Below are positions 1 to 5,669 of a stretch of 6,769 nucleotides of DNA, piece by piece; positions within the stretch are counted from its first letter, which is position 1; each line of letters opens with the position of its first letter. Origin of the DNA: an uncultured Eubacteriales bacterium (GTDB lineage: Bacteria; Bacillota; Clostridia; Peptostreptococcales; Anaerovoracaceae); the NCBI GenBank assembly GCA_900551415.1, contig URWB01000118.1, forward strand, positions 1-6,769. The letters run 5' to 3'. The notes under the pieces are model-generated. The model was given only the letters and a program-made list of their open reading frames with translations, made no database searches and was not told where the DNA came from. Both the position numbers and the translations under genes were made by a program.

Positions 1-137
1 CAGACAAGCCATCCGTACGCGATGAGCCTTATATTCACATCAAACAGGATATACAACACGGTTAAAATGGCCGCGCAGACTGAAAAAAGCGCGACGCTCT
101 TGCGGTGGGAGCGCAAATACTGAAACATCATTTTCAT
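1..137 (-). CDS. Sensor histidine kinase, N-terminal fragment (BceS/GraS-like)
   Basis: Only the first 45 codons are inside the window; the gene runs off the left edge. The peptide begins MKMMFQYLRSHRKSVALFSV, then a hydrophobic stretch (about residues 14-33), a short turn around DVNIR, and the beginning of a second hydrophobic segment. This layout, with two close membrane helices and almost no extracellular loop, is the usual start of intramembrane-sensing kinases of the BceS/GraS type. The start ATG at 137 overlaps the response regulator stop as ATGA, so the two are translationally coupled. In-frame ATGs at codons 3 and 4 are alternatives. The kinase domains are not visible, so the call rests on the overlap with an OmpR-family regulator and on the N-terminal pattern. 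Known BceS-type kinases often sit next to a BceAB-type ABC transporter; whether that is so here cannot be seen. Confidence 0.75.
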   Translation of the reverse strand, partial: MKMMFQYLRSHRKSVALFSVCAAILTVLYILFDVNIRLIAYGWLV

Positions 138-805
138 TTGATCATGTACCCCAGACCCTTCCTGGTCTCGATAAAGTCGGAAAGCCCGATTCCCGCCAGC
201 CGCTTGCGCAGTCTGGCAACATTGACGGTCAGCGTATTCTCATCGACAAAGCTGTCCGTCGCCCAGAGTTTTTCCATCAGTGTCTCGCGGCTGACCACGC
301 TGCCTGTGCGTTCAAGCAGCGTCAGAATAATGCGATATTCGTTTTTGGAAAGCTCCAGCGTTTCCCCCTCATACAGCAGGGTCGCATCCGCCAGGTTCAG
401 AATGACACCGCAATGCTCCATAATCCGCGTCTGTCCCGCGAAGTCGTAGCTTCGCCTGAGCAATGCCTGTATTTTTGCGGTCAGTACGGTAAGATCAAAG
501 GGCTTGGCGACGAAATCGTCGCCGCCCATCTGCATCGCCATAATGATATTCATGTTATCCGCCGCTGACGAAAGAAACAAAATCGGAACCTTGGACACCT
601 TGCGGATTTCGCTGCACCAGTGATAACCATTGTAAAACGGCAGGGTAATATCCAAAATCACCAGCTGCGGATGTTCTCGCGCGAAATCCTCCATCACGTT
701 TTGAAAGTTCTGCGTCGCGTACGCCTGATAGCCCCAGGTTTCGACGTGCTTTTTGACAGCGTTCGCGATTGTTTTATCGTCCTCAACAATCAGAATCTTG
801 TACAT
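134..805 (-). CDS. OmpR/PhoB-family response regulator, BceR/GraR-like
   Basis: This is a full-length 223-residue two-component response regulator, a cytoplasmic DNA-binding protein controlled by phosphorylation. The receiver domain (about 1-115) has the acidic pocket E8-D9-D10, phospho-acceptor D52 in VILDITLP, switch serine(s) at 79-80 and the conserved lysine K101 in KPF. The C-terminal winged helix (about 127-223) carries the LSKNEYRIL, SRETLMEKLW, NTLTVNVARLRKRL and IETRKGLGY blocks typical of BceR/GraR regulators of cell-wall antibiotic and antimicrobial-peptide stress. The start is fixed by the canonical MYKILIVEDD opening. The gene follows the trigger-factor-like lipoprotein gene by 36 nt and overlaps the kinase gene by 4 nt (ATGA). 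The target genes and signal are unknown; the BceR assignment is by motif similarity read by eye. Confidence 0.95.
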   Translation of the reverse strand: MYKILIVEDDKTIANAVKKHVETWGYQAYATQNFQNVMEDFAREHPQLVILDITLPFYNGYHWCSEIRKVSKVPILFLSSAADNMNIIMAMQMGGDDFVAKPFDLTVLTAKIQALLRRSYDFAGQTRIMEHCGVILNLADATLLYEGETLELSKNEYRIILTLLERTGSVVSRETLMEKLWATDSFVDENTLTVNVARLRKRLAGIGLSDFIETRKGLGYMIK

Positions 806-807
806 TG

Positions 808-813
808 CTCCCC
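808..813 (-). promoter_or_regulatory. Closely spaced ribosome binding site of the response regulator
   Basis: GGGGAG is followed by only CA before the ATG, a 2-nt gap that is shorter than the usual 5-9 nt. No in-frame start nearby fits better, because the protein opening MYKILIVEDD is canonical. Initiation may therefore be weak or partly dependent on upstream translation. Confidence 0.45.
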
Positions 814-819
814 GTTCAC

Positions 820-834
820 GCGCGCCTATCGCGC
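820..834 (-). other. Small GC hairpin between foldase and regulator genes
   Basis: A perfect 5-bp stem (GCGCG/CGCGC) with a 5-nt loop lies just after the stop of the lipoprotein gene. No T-tract follows, so it is not a standard intrinsic terminator and does not argue strongly against read-through into the regulator gene. Confidence 0.3.
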
Positions 835-841
835 CCCGTAC

Positions 842-1960
842 CTACTCTTTGTCAAGCTTTTCGTAAACAGCGTCCATGGTCTTCTGCAAGGTCAGAGACA
901 TGCACAAGCCATAGCTGTTATACATGGTTTCTCCGTATTCCTGCGGACTCATGCTGTACTGAGATTCGAAATCCTCCACAGTCTCGATACCGAAGTAGGT
1001 CATCATATTGGTCAGGATTTCGTTATATTCATCAAGCGGGAATTCGATCTTTTCGGCCTTGGCAAGCGCGTAGGTAACCAGTTTGTACTTGGTCATCAGT
1101 TCGCCGTAAACCCTGAGTTCTTTCTCGTATTCCTCCTGCGTCAGCTTCAGGCTGTTCTCAAGCACATCTTCCCATTCCATGCCGTTCTGAGACGCAAGAT
1201 TCTTGTACTGTTCATCCAGCTTGTCCATCTCGGCCTGTACCTGTTCCTCAGGATATTTGATAATTTCCGATTCCTCTACGATCTGATTGAAAATTTCGTT
1301 CTCATAATCCGCGCGCTGGCTGTCCTCCGCCTCGGTCTTGAGTTCTTCCGCAACCAACGTTCTGAATTCGTCGACCGTCTTGGCCTCGCTGTTTGCTTTG
1401 ACGAATTCTTCATCCAGCGCAGCCGGCACAGTCACTTCCTTGCTGAGTACCTTGATCTCAAAGGTGACTTTCTTACCGGAAAGCTCTTTGTTCATCTCGT
1501 ACGGATCCGGAAACTTCAGATCCGCAGTAATAGTTTCACCGATCTTCGCACCGTAGATAGCTTCCTGGAAGCCGTCGATCATGTTTGCCTCACCGAGCGT
1601 CAAAGTGTAAGAATCGCTGTTCATGCCGTCCTCGGTCGTGCCGTCCTCCAGCGTACCATGATAAGAAATCTCTACCTTATCGCCCTTTTCTACGCTGCCT
1701 TCGGTTACCTTCTCCGTGGTCGCGGCAGCCTCGAGTCTGGATTCAATCTCCGCTTCAATCTGTTCATCCGTCACCGTAACATCCAGTGCCTTCGTCTTGT
1801 AGGTATTGTAATCCGGCAGTGTGACATATTCGGACAAGTTTAAGCTGTCATATGGATTTTCCGGCGGTTTAAACTGATTCTTGCTGCTTCCGCATCCGGT
1901 CAGAACCGTCAGAGCCAGACACAGGCTCAGTGCCAAAAGGCGCGTTGTTGTTTTTTTCAT
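842..1960 (-). CDS. Trigger-factor-like peptidyl-prolyl isomerase lipoprotein
   Basis: This 372-residue protein combines an export signal with trigger-factor architecture. Residues 1-23 are a lipoprotein signal (MKKTTTR, hydrophobic core, lipobox LTGC with C23), so the mature protein should be anchored outside the membrane. Residues about 45-87 resemble the segment that precedes the FKBP domain in trigger factor (VTVTDEQIEAEIESRL). The FKBP domain (about 88-175) shows GDKVEISYHG, IDGFQEAIYGAKIGE, FPDPY and LSGKKVTFEIKVL, all close to trigger-factor blocks. Residues about 178-372 are acidic and helical like the trigger-factor C-terminal chaperone domain, starting at LDEEFVK. The N-terminal ribosome-binding domain is absent. 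The likely role is folding of secreted proteins, analogous to PrsA, but the substrate is unknown. GAAGGGG lies 8 nt upstream of the start. It lies 85 bp after the BMP lipoprotein gene and 36 nt before the response regulator gene. Confidence 0.92.
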   Translation of the reverse strand: MKKTTTRLLALSLCLALTVLTGCGSSKNQFKPPENPYDSLNLSEYVTLPDYNTYKTKALDVTVTDEQIEAEIESRLEAAATTEKVTEGSVEKGDKVEISYHGTLEDGTTEDGMNSDSYTLTLGEANMIDGFQEAIYGAKIGETITADLKFPDPYEMNKELSGKKVTFEIKVLSKEVTVPAALDEEFVKANSEAKTVDEFRTLVAEELKTEAEDSQRADYENEIFNQIVEESEIIKYPEEQVQAEMDKLDEQYKNLASQNGMEWEDVLENSLKLTQEEYEKELRVYGELMTKYKLVTYALAKAEKIEFPLDEYNEILTNMMTYFGIETVEDFESQYSMSPQEYGETMYNSYGLCMSLTLQKTMDAVYEKLDKE

Positions 1961-2015
1961 TTCGTCTTCCCCTTCGTTTTTTATGATTTTCTTTTTGTTT
2001 TGCGTACCTGCGTGT

Positions 2016-2033
2016 TTTTGCCGCAGGGCAAAA
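2016..2033 (-). other. Hairpin after the BMP gene
   Basis: TTTTGCC and GGCAAAA form a perfect 7-bp stem around a 4-nt loop, 12 nt beyond the BMP lipoprotein stop. On the minus strand the sequence after it has no T-run, so termination should be weak at best. It could instead shape the mRNA end or processing between two lipoprotein genes expressed at different levels. Confidence 0.4.
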
Positions 2034-2045
2034 GCGCTCCGGCGG

Positions 2046-3059
2046 TTAACCCAGCGCTGTCTCTACCTCAATCTCACCGGCTGTAATTTTTTGGGTGATC
2101 GTTTGCAGTTCTTCCTTCAAATCTTCGCTGATCAGCTGCGCGGAATTTTCGTCTCCATAGGCAAGCGTGATATATCCGGTCGCCATATCCGCTTTCCAGA
2201 TTCGTCCGCCCTCCCATGTATCATTCTTCACATAAGCCTTGACAACATCATAGAGGGACTTGCCGACCTCCTTGACAACGGAGCAGAGGATGACATCATC
2301 ATACTGCTTTGCGGTAAGTTTCTGGTCCTGATCCACCCCGATCGCGTAGAAGCCGTCCTCCTTGGCCGCCTGAAAGACACCGTTTCCGGCTCTGCCGGCC
2401 ACCTGGAACACGATATCCGCGTTCTTGGCTTCCAAGCTCTTCGCGCATGTCTTGCCGGCTTCCTCATCCTCAAAGGTATTGGCATACGCGGTCTCGACCT
2501 TGACGCTGGAATCCGCGTAAGCCGCGCCCTGCTCATAACCTACCAGGAAGTCCGCGATGGTCGCGGATTCATCCCCTGCCACCGCGCCGATGACGCCGGT
2601 CGCTGACATCTTTGAAGCCACATAGCCTGCGAGGAAGGAGCCCTCATTCTGCGCGTAAGTAATGCACAGCAGATTCGGATACGTTTCTACGCCGTCCACG
2701 ACATTGTCCGGCCAGATAAATTTCGTATCCGGACATTCCTTCGCCGCCTCGGTAATCTCATAGAATTCCCAACCGACCGGAATGACAACATCAAACGTTT
2801 CCGCAGCCTTCATCAGCTGCTGCTTGTAATTTTCTCCCTTACATTCAATATATTCTACATCTAAGTTCAAATTCCGCTCCATTGCCTCTCCGCCCGTCTT
2901 CGCGGAATCATTAAAGGACAAATCACCGAAAGACCCGGACACAATGACTGCAACGGATACCGCGTCCGCGTTTTCCTCGTCGTCTCCCGCGCAGCCAACC
3001 AACGCGAAGATGCCGAGAATCAGCGCGAGCACCAATAAAAGCGATAGGCTTTTTTTCAT
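2046..3059 (-). CDS. BMP/PnrA-family nucleoside-binding lipoprotein
   Basis: This 337-residue protein is a substrate-binding lipoprotein of the BMP (Med/PnrA) family, whose characterised members bind purine nucleosides for ABC-type uptake. Residues 1-23 are a lipoprotein signal with lipobox LVGC (C23). Family blocks in order are GSFGDLSFNDSA (42-53), VVIPVGWEF (91-99), the EGSFLAG block (139-145), GVIGAVAG (155-162), DIVFQVAGRAGNGVFQAAKE (215-234) and the sugar-binding-type motif GVDQDQ (241-246). The length is normal for the family. The ATG has a good GGAGGC site 7 nt upstream and a sigma-A promoter further upstream, so it probably opens the operon. No ABC ATPase or permease is visible in the window, so its transporter must be elsewhere or it serves as an orphan receptor. 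Ligand identity is inferred from the family only. Confidence 0.93.
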   Translation of the reverse strand: MKKSLSLLLVLALILGIFALVGCAGDDEENADAVSVAVIVSGSFGDLSFNDSAKTGGEAMERNLNLDVEYIECKGENYKQQLMKAAETFDVVIPVGWEFYEITEAAKECPDTKFIWPDNVVDGVETYPNLLCITYAQNEGSFLAGYVASKMSATGVIGAVAGDESATIADFLVGYEQGAAYADSSVKVETAYANTFEDEEAGKTCAKSLEAKNADIVFQVAGRAGNGVFQAAKEDGFYAIGVDQDQKLTAKQYDDVILCSVVKEVGKSLYDVVKAYVKNDTWEGGRIWKADMATGYITLAYGDENSAQLISEDLKEELQTITQKITAGEIEVETALG

Positions 3060-3066
3060 ATGTTTC

Positions 3067-3072
3067 GCCTCC
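3067..3072 (-). promoter_or_regulatory. Ribosome binding site of the BMP lipoprotein
   Basis: GGAGGC lies 7 nt before the ATG at 3059, an ideal spacing that confirms this start, which also opens the signal peptide. Confidence 0.75.
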
Positions 3073-3117
3073 GTATTATTCTCTCATTTCGTTTTGTTTT
3101 TCTGTTCATACTTTTAT

Positions 3118-3146
3118 AGTATACCACCCTGCCGGCCTCTTTGCAA
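3118..3146 (-). promoter_or_regulatory. Sigma-A promoter of the lipoprotein operon
   Basis: On the minus strand TTGCAA (3141-3146, 4 of 6 consensus bases) is separated by exactly 17 nt from TATACT (3118-3123, 5 of 6 consensus bases). Transcription would start near 3110, giving a leader of about 50 nt before the BMP gene. No obvious operator repeat overlaps it. It may drive all four left-hand minus-strand genes, since no strong terminator is seen between them. Confidence 0.7.
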
Positions 3147-3218
3147 GTTTTTGCTTCGTGAGGAAGCTGTGAGGGCTGTGTGAAGGAGCATGTTTTCGTG
3201 GTTTCCTGAGAAAATCGC

Positions 3219-3249
3219 AAAAAAAATAAGTGCCGCGGTACAAGCACTT
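3219..3249 (-). terminator. Intrinsic terminator of the HAD phosphatase gene
   Basis: On the minus strand AAGTGCT pairs with GGCACTT (7 bp including one T-G wobble) around an 8-nt loop, followed by one A and a run of eight T. It lies 70 nt beyond the phosphatase stop and separates that gene from the BMP operon promoter. Confidence 0.72.
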
Positions 3250-3293
3250 TTCCCCTTCGCAGGTTTTATGACGCGCTTTTTTTTGCTTCGTCA

Positions 3294-3326
3294 GCATCGG
3301 GCCGATGCCCTCTCGCGCATCAGCCC
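3294..3326 (-). repeat. Overlapping inverted repeats at the phosphatase stop codon
   Basis: Two mutually exclusive stems can form. One pairs 3317-3326 with 3299-3308 (10 bp with one T-G wobble, 8-nt loop) and has the phosphatase TGA stop inside the stem. The other is a near-perfect palindrome at 3294-3308 (GCATCGG C CCGATGC read on the minus strand). Neither is followed by T residues on the minus strand; an A-run follows instead. Confidence 0.5.
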
Positions 3327-4093
3327 GGAATATCGCCGACACCGTTTAGGATTAGACGCGGTCTGTACGGGAAAAGATCGACTTCCTCCCTGCTTGTAAC
3401 GCCGGAGAGCACCAAAATCGGGTCCAATCCGCTTTCCACGCCGCCCACGATATCCGTATCCATACGATCGCCGATCATCGCGGCTTCCTCTGAGTGTACG
3501 CCGAGCATTTTCAGACCGGTCCGCATCATCAGCGGATTTGGCTTGCCGACAAAATATGCCTGCTTGCCGGTTGCCATCTCGATCGGCGAGATCAGCGCTC
3601 TGCAGGCCGGAATGATCCCGCGGTTTGACGGTCCGGTCATGTCAAAGTTCGTGCCGATGAGCTTCGCGCCATTGCGGACCAAGGTCACCGCTTTGCAAAT
3701 CGTTTCGTAGTTATAGCTCTGGCTTTCGCCCACGATTACATAATCCGGATCCTTATCTGTGATTGCCACGCCGCACTGATAAAGCGCGCCGACTAATCCC
3801 GGTTCCCCGATGACATAGGCGCTGCAGTGATGCGTCTGCTCACTGACGAATTTTGCCGTCGCCATCGCGCTCGTGTAAAAATGGCTCTCATCGATGTCCA
3901 GTCCCATCGCCTGCAGCTTCAGCTTCAGCTCCAGCGGCGTCTGTCCGCTGTTGTTGGTCAGAAACAGGAACTGCTTCCCCTCGCTCTGCAGCCAATCCAC
4001 GAACTCCTTGACGCCGGGCAGCAATCTGCCGCCCCAGTAGATGACACCATCCATATCACAGATATAACCTTTTTTCGCTCTTAATTGTTCCAT
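3320..4093 (-). CDS. HAD-IIA family phosphatase (NagD-like)
   Basis: With the start chosen here this is a 257-residue cytoplasmic phosphatase of the HAD superfamily, subfamily IIA (NagD, AraL, 4-nitrophenylphosphatase type). Motif I is CDMDGVIY, with nucleophile D13 and general acid D15. Motif II is FLTNNS with T46. The motif III lysine is K184 in VGKPNP, and motif IV is GDRMDTDI with D209 and D214. Residues about 70-180 form the C2-type cap typical of this subfamily. An upstream in-frame ATG at 4099 would add two residues, but it lies 1 nt from the GGGAGG site, whereas the ATG at 4093 lies at the ideal 7 nt. Members dephosphorylate small sugar or nucleotide phosphates; the substrate cannot be told from sequence. 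The gene appears monocistronic, with its own terminator, and is divergent from a permease gene. Confidence 0.94.
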   Translation of the reverse strand: MEQLRAKKGYICDMDGVIYWGGRLLPGVKEFVDWLQSEGKQFLFLTNNSGQTPLELKLKLQAMGLDIDESHFYTSAMATAKFVSEQTHHCSAYVIGEPGLVGALYQCGVAITDKDPDYVIVGESQSYNYETICKAVTLVRNGAKLIGTNFDMTGPSNRGIIPACRALISPIEMATGKQAYFVGKPNPLMMRTGLKMLGVHSEEAAMIGDRMDTDIVGGVESGLDPILVLSGVTSREEVDLFPYRPRLILNGVGDIPG

Positions 4094-4100
4094 AAACATG

Positions 4101-4106
4101 CCTCCC
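4101..4106 (-). promoter_or_regulatory. Ribosome binding site deciding the phosphatase start
   Basis: GGGAGG sits 7 nt before the ATG at 4093 but only 1 nt before the in-frame ATG at 4099, which favours the internal ATG as the true start. Confidence 0.75.
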
Positions 4107-4362
4107 TTCTTCTTTTTCTCTTTCCTTTTTCACTGTTTTCTTTCTTTCGTATATTTCTCAACCGCATGCTTCGGTATCGCGCTTCTGCCCGGCTGCTGCC
4201 GGTCCACGCCACCGTCCTTATCATGCCGCTTTTCCATCTTATTTTACACCCGGAACGCGCAAAGAAAACGTTAAATTTTTGTAAATTCTCTTCCGGAGAT
4301 TCGGAATTGTATCTTGTCTTTTTTCTAACGATGTGATACGCTGAAAAAAAAGAAAAAGAGGA

Positions 4363-4367
4363 AGGTG
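4363..4367 (+). promoter_or_regulatory. Ribosome binding site deciding the permease start
   Basis: AGGTG, within a purine-rich GAGGAAGGTG run, lies 6 nt before the ATG at 4374. The in-frame GTG at 4365 lies inside this site, so it is unlikely to be the start. Confidence 0.6.
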
Positions 4368-4373
4368 TTTCAA

Positions 4374-5351
4374 ATGCAAAAGCAGAAAAAAAGCAGAGAA
4401 GAACGGTTTGCCATCTTAGGGCTCGTCATCGTCGGTATCTGTTGGGGTTTCGGATTTTTGGGACTTCGCTATACGGATGCGCTGCCGACGCTGTATATTC
4501 AGTCGATCCGCTTTGCGATTGCTGCCGCTGCCCTGGCGCTGGTCTTTTGGAGGCATCTGCGCTGCATCACGCCGCAGCTGCTCAAGGCTGCCTTCGGCAT
4601 CGGTCTGCTGATGTTCTGCTGCTATGTCTGCGCAACGCTCGGCATCAAGTACACGACCGCCGCGCGCACCGCCTTTTTCTCAACCCTCGGCGTTATCTGC
4701 GTGCCGATCATCAATTTCATTCTTTTTCGCGTTCGGCTCTCCAAAAAATCCTGTTTCTGCGTGCTGCTCTGTGTCGTCGGTATCTATCTGATCTCAATGA
4801 CGGGCGGCGCGGAATTCGGCTTCAATCTCGGTGACGCCATCTGTCTGTGTGCTGCTTTTTTTGGTGCCGGGCAGGTCATCGCGATTGAAAAGCTCGCCAA
4901 GAATCATGACGTCTATGCCCTGACCATCGTGGAACTCGCGGTCATCGCCCTGCTCGGCACGATCGGGATGTTCATCGCCAAAGAGCCGATCCCGTCCTCC
5001 TTGACGATGAAAGAGCTGATCACACTGATCATCCTCGGTCTGGTCTGCTCTGCACTCTGCTTTATCCTGCAGACCTCCGCACAGCAGCATGTCAGCGCCC
5101 AGCGCGTCGGTCTGATCCTGACGCTGGAGCCCGCAACCGGCGCCCTCGCCTCGGTGCTGATTCTGCATGAAACCCTCGGCGCGGGCGGCTGGCTCGGCGG
5201 GCTCTGCATTCTCGCCGGCATCCTGATCTCCGAAAGCGGCATCGGAGACACCGCGCCTGTGTCGATTTCCGACCGGACAGAAGGAATTCCTGCCCCGATG
5301 GGCGCAGCTTCCGAACCGGCAGACGCTGTGGAAGATTCGCTTCTTCGCTGA
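4374..5351 (+). CDS. EamA/DMT-family membrane permease
   Basis: This 325-residue integral membrane protein belongs to the drug/metabolite transporter superfamily. It has about ten hydrophobic segments arranged as two EamA repeats (about 12-145 and 153-286). The first helix shows the family pattern GICWGFGFLGLRYTD; the end of repeat two has LEPATGALASVLILHETLG, the very typical E-P block of EamA proteins. A basic stretch MQKQKKSREER precedes helix one, consistent with a cytoplasmic N-terminus. The last 39 residues or so form a hydrophilic tail rich in Ala, Ser, Asp and Glu, longer than in most relatives. The ATG at 4374 is preferred to a GTG 9 nt upstream because of ribosome-site spacing. Substrate is unknown; relatives export amino acids, metabolites or drugs. 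It is the only plus-strand gene and stands alone. Confidence 0.93.
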   Translation: MQKQKKSREERFAILGLVIVGICWGFGFLGLRYTDALPTLYIQSIRFAIAAAALALVFWRHLRCITPQLLKAAFGIGLLMFCCYVCATLGIKYTTAARTAFFSTLGVICVPIINFILFRVRLSKKSCFCVLLCVVGIYLISMTGGAEFGFNLGDAICLCAAFFGAGQVIAIEKLAKNHDVYALTIVELAVIALLGTIGMFIAKEPIPSSLTMKELITLIILGLVCSALCFILQTSAQQHVSAQRVGLILTLEPATGALASVLILHETLGAGGWLGGLCILAGILISESGIGDTAPVSISDRTEGIPAPMGAASEPADAVEDSLLR

Positions 5352-5354
5352 AGC

Positions 5355-5378
5355 AAAAAGCCGGGTGATCAGCCCGGC
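5355..5378 (-). terminator. Terminator after the holin, shared at the convergent junction
   Basis: GCCGGG and CCCGGC form a 6-bp GC stem around a 7-nt loop. On the minus strand it is followed by five T, so it fits as terminator of the endolysin-holin unit, 3 nt beyond the holin stop. It also lies just after the permease stop on the plus strand, where no T-run follows, so termination in that direction would be weaker. Confidence 0.75.
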
Positions 5379-5381
5379 AAT

Positions 5382-5657
5382 TCAAGCATGTTTATGCATC
5401 CTGCAATTATCCGCAGGACAAGTATATTCCAACGCCTGCGCGCTGTCGGACACACCTGCGGTCGTCGGATCCTGCACGATTCCCAGCGTAACGAGCAGAT
5501 TCACAGCGATGCCGATCAGCTGAACCGTCAGGTCCTCACCGATCGCCGGTACGATATCCGCAAGACCGAGGATCTGGTAGACAAATGCCGCGACCGTCCC
5601 CAGGAACGCCAGCAGCCAGGTTTTGTTCTTCATTCTTACTTTCCAGTTTATTTTCAT
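5382..5657 (-). CDS. Phage holin, phi-LC3 family
   Basis: This 91-residue protein matches the phi-LC3 holin pattern. The opening MKINWKVRMKNKTW is characteristic, two hydrophobic segments follow (about 14-36 and 44-61), and the conserved DPTTAGVSDS motif lies at 63-72. Holins of this kind oligomerise in the cytoplasmic membrane and release or activate the endolysin. The gene starts 12 nt after the endolysin stop, and its AGGGGG site touches that stop, indicating a tightly coupled operon. Two features stand out: a second in-frame ATG at codon 9 preceded by a GGAAAG site, as in dual-start holins, and a C-terminal tail with C80 and C85 and the ending HKHA. Holin calls on small membrane proteins can be wrong, but the opening and the DPTT motif make this one strong. 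Confidence 0.9.
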   Translation of the reverse strand: MKINWKVRMKNKTWLLAFLGTVAAFVYQILGLADIVPAIGEDLTVQLIGIAVNLLVTLGIVQDPTTAGVSDSAQALEYTCPADNCRMHKHA

Positions 5658-5669
5658 CTGAATCCCCCT

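Larger units (their letters stand above)
3060..3319. other. Intergenic region: terminator of one unit, promoter of the next
   Basis: These 260 bases separate the phosphatase stop from the BMP lipoprotein start, both on the minus strand. They contain, in the minus direction, a set of inverted repeats at the phosphatase stop, a T-tract terminator, about 70 bases without clear structure, and the sigma-A promoter and ribosome site of the BMP gene. Short open frames here do not look coding. Confidence 0.8.
4094..4373. other. Divergent intergenic region between phosphatase and permease
   Basis: These 280 bases lie between the two divergent starts. They contain the two ribosome sites, pyrimidine-rich flanks, a small GC hairpin at 4189-4202 (CCGGC/GCCGG) and an inverted repeat at 4291-4306 (TTCCG/CGGAA) that could be an operator. 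Candidate -10 boxes exist on both strands, but none has a properly spaced -35, so no promoter is called. No coding sequence is supported. Confidence 0.7.

Noticed and set aside
620..1843. 407-codon open frame on the plus strand
   Set aside because: It lies antisense to the response regulator and the trigger-factor lipoprotein, both of which have clear family motifs. The translated product has no recognisable domain, and its length follows from the codon use of the real genes.
1881..2606. 241-codon open frame on the plus strand
   Set aside because: It runs antisense across the start of the foldase gene, the intergenic gap and the BMP lipoprotein gene, and shows no family motif.
3056..3342. 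Two short minus-strand frames upstream of the BMP gene
   Set aside because: They run through the terminator and across the promoter of the BMP operon; composition is non-coding and no motif is seen.
3190..3399. 69-codon plus-strand frame preceded by GGAG
   Set aside because: The ribosome-site spacing is almost zero, and the frame runs through the terminator hairpin and antisense into the phosphatase gene.
4085..4336. 83-codon plus-strand frame in the divergent region
   Set aside because: It has a low-complexity Leu/Phe-rich start that comes from the pyrimidine-rich strand opposite two ribosome sites, and there is no ribosome site of its own.
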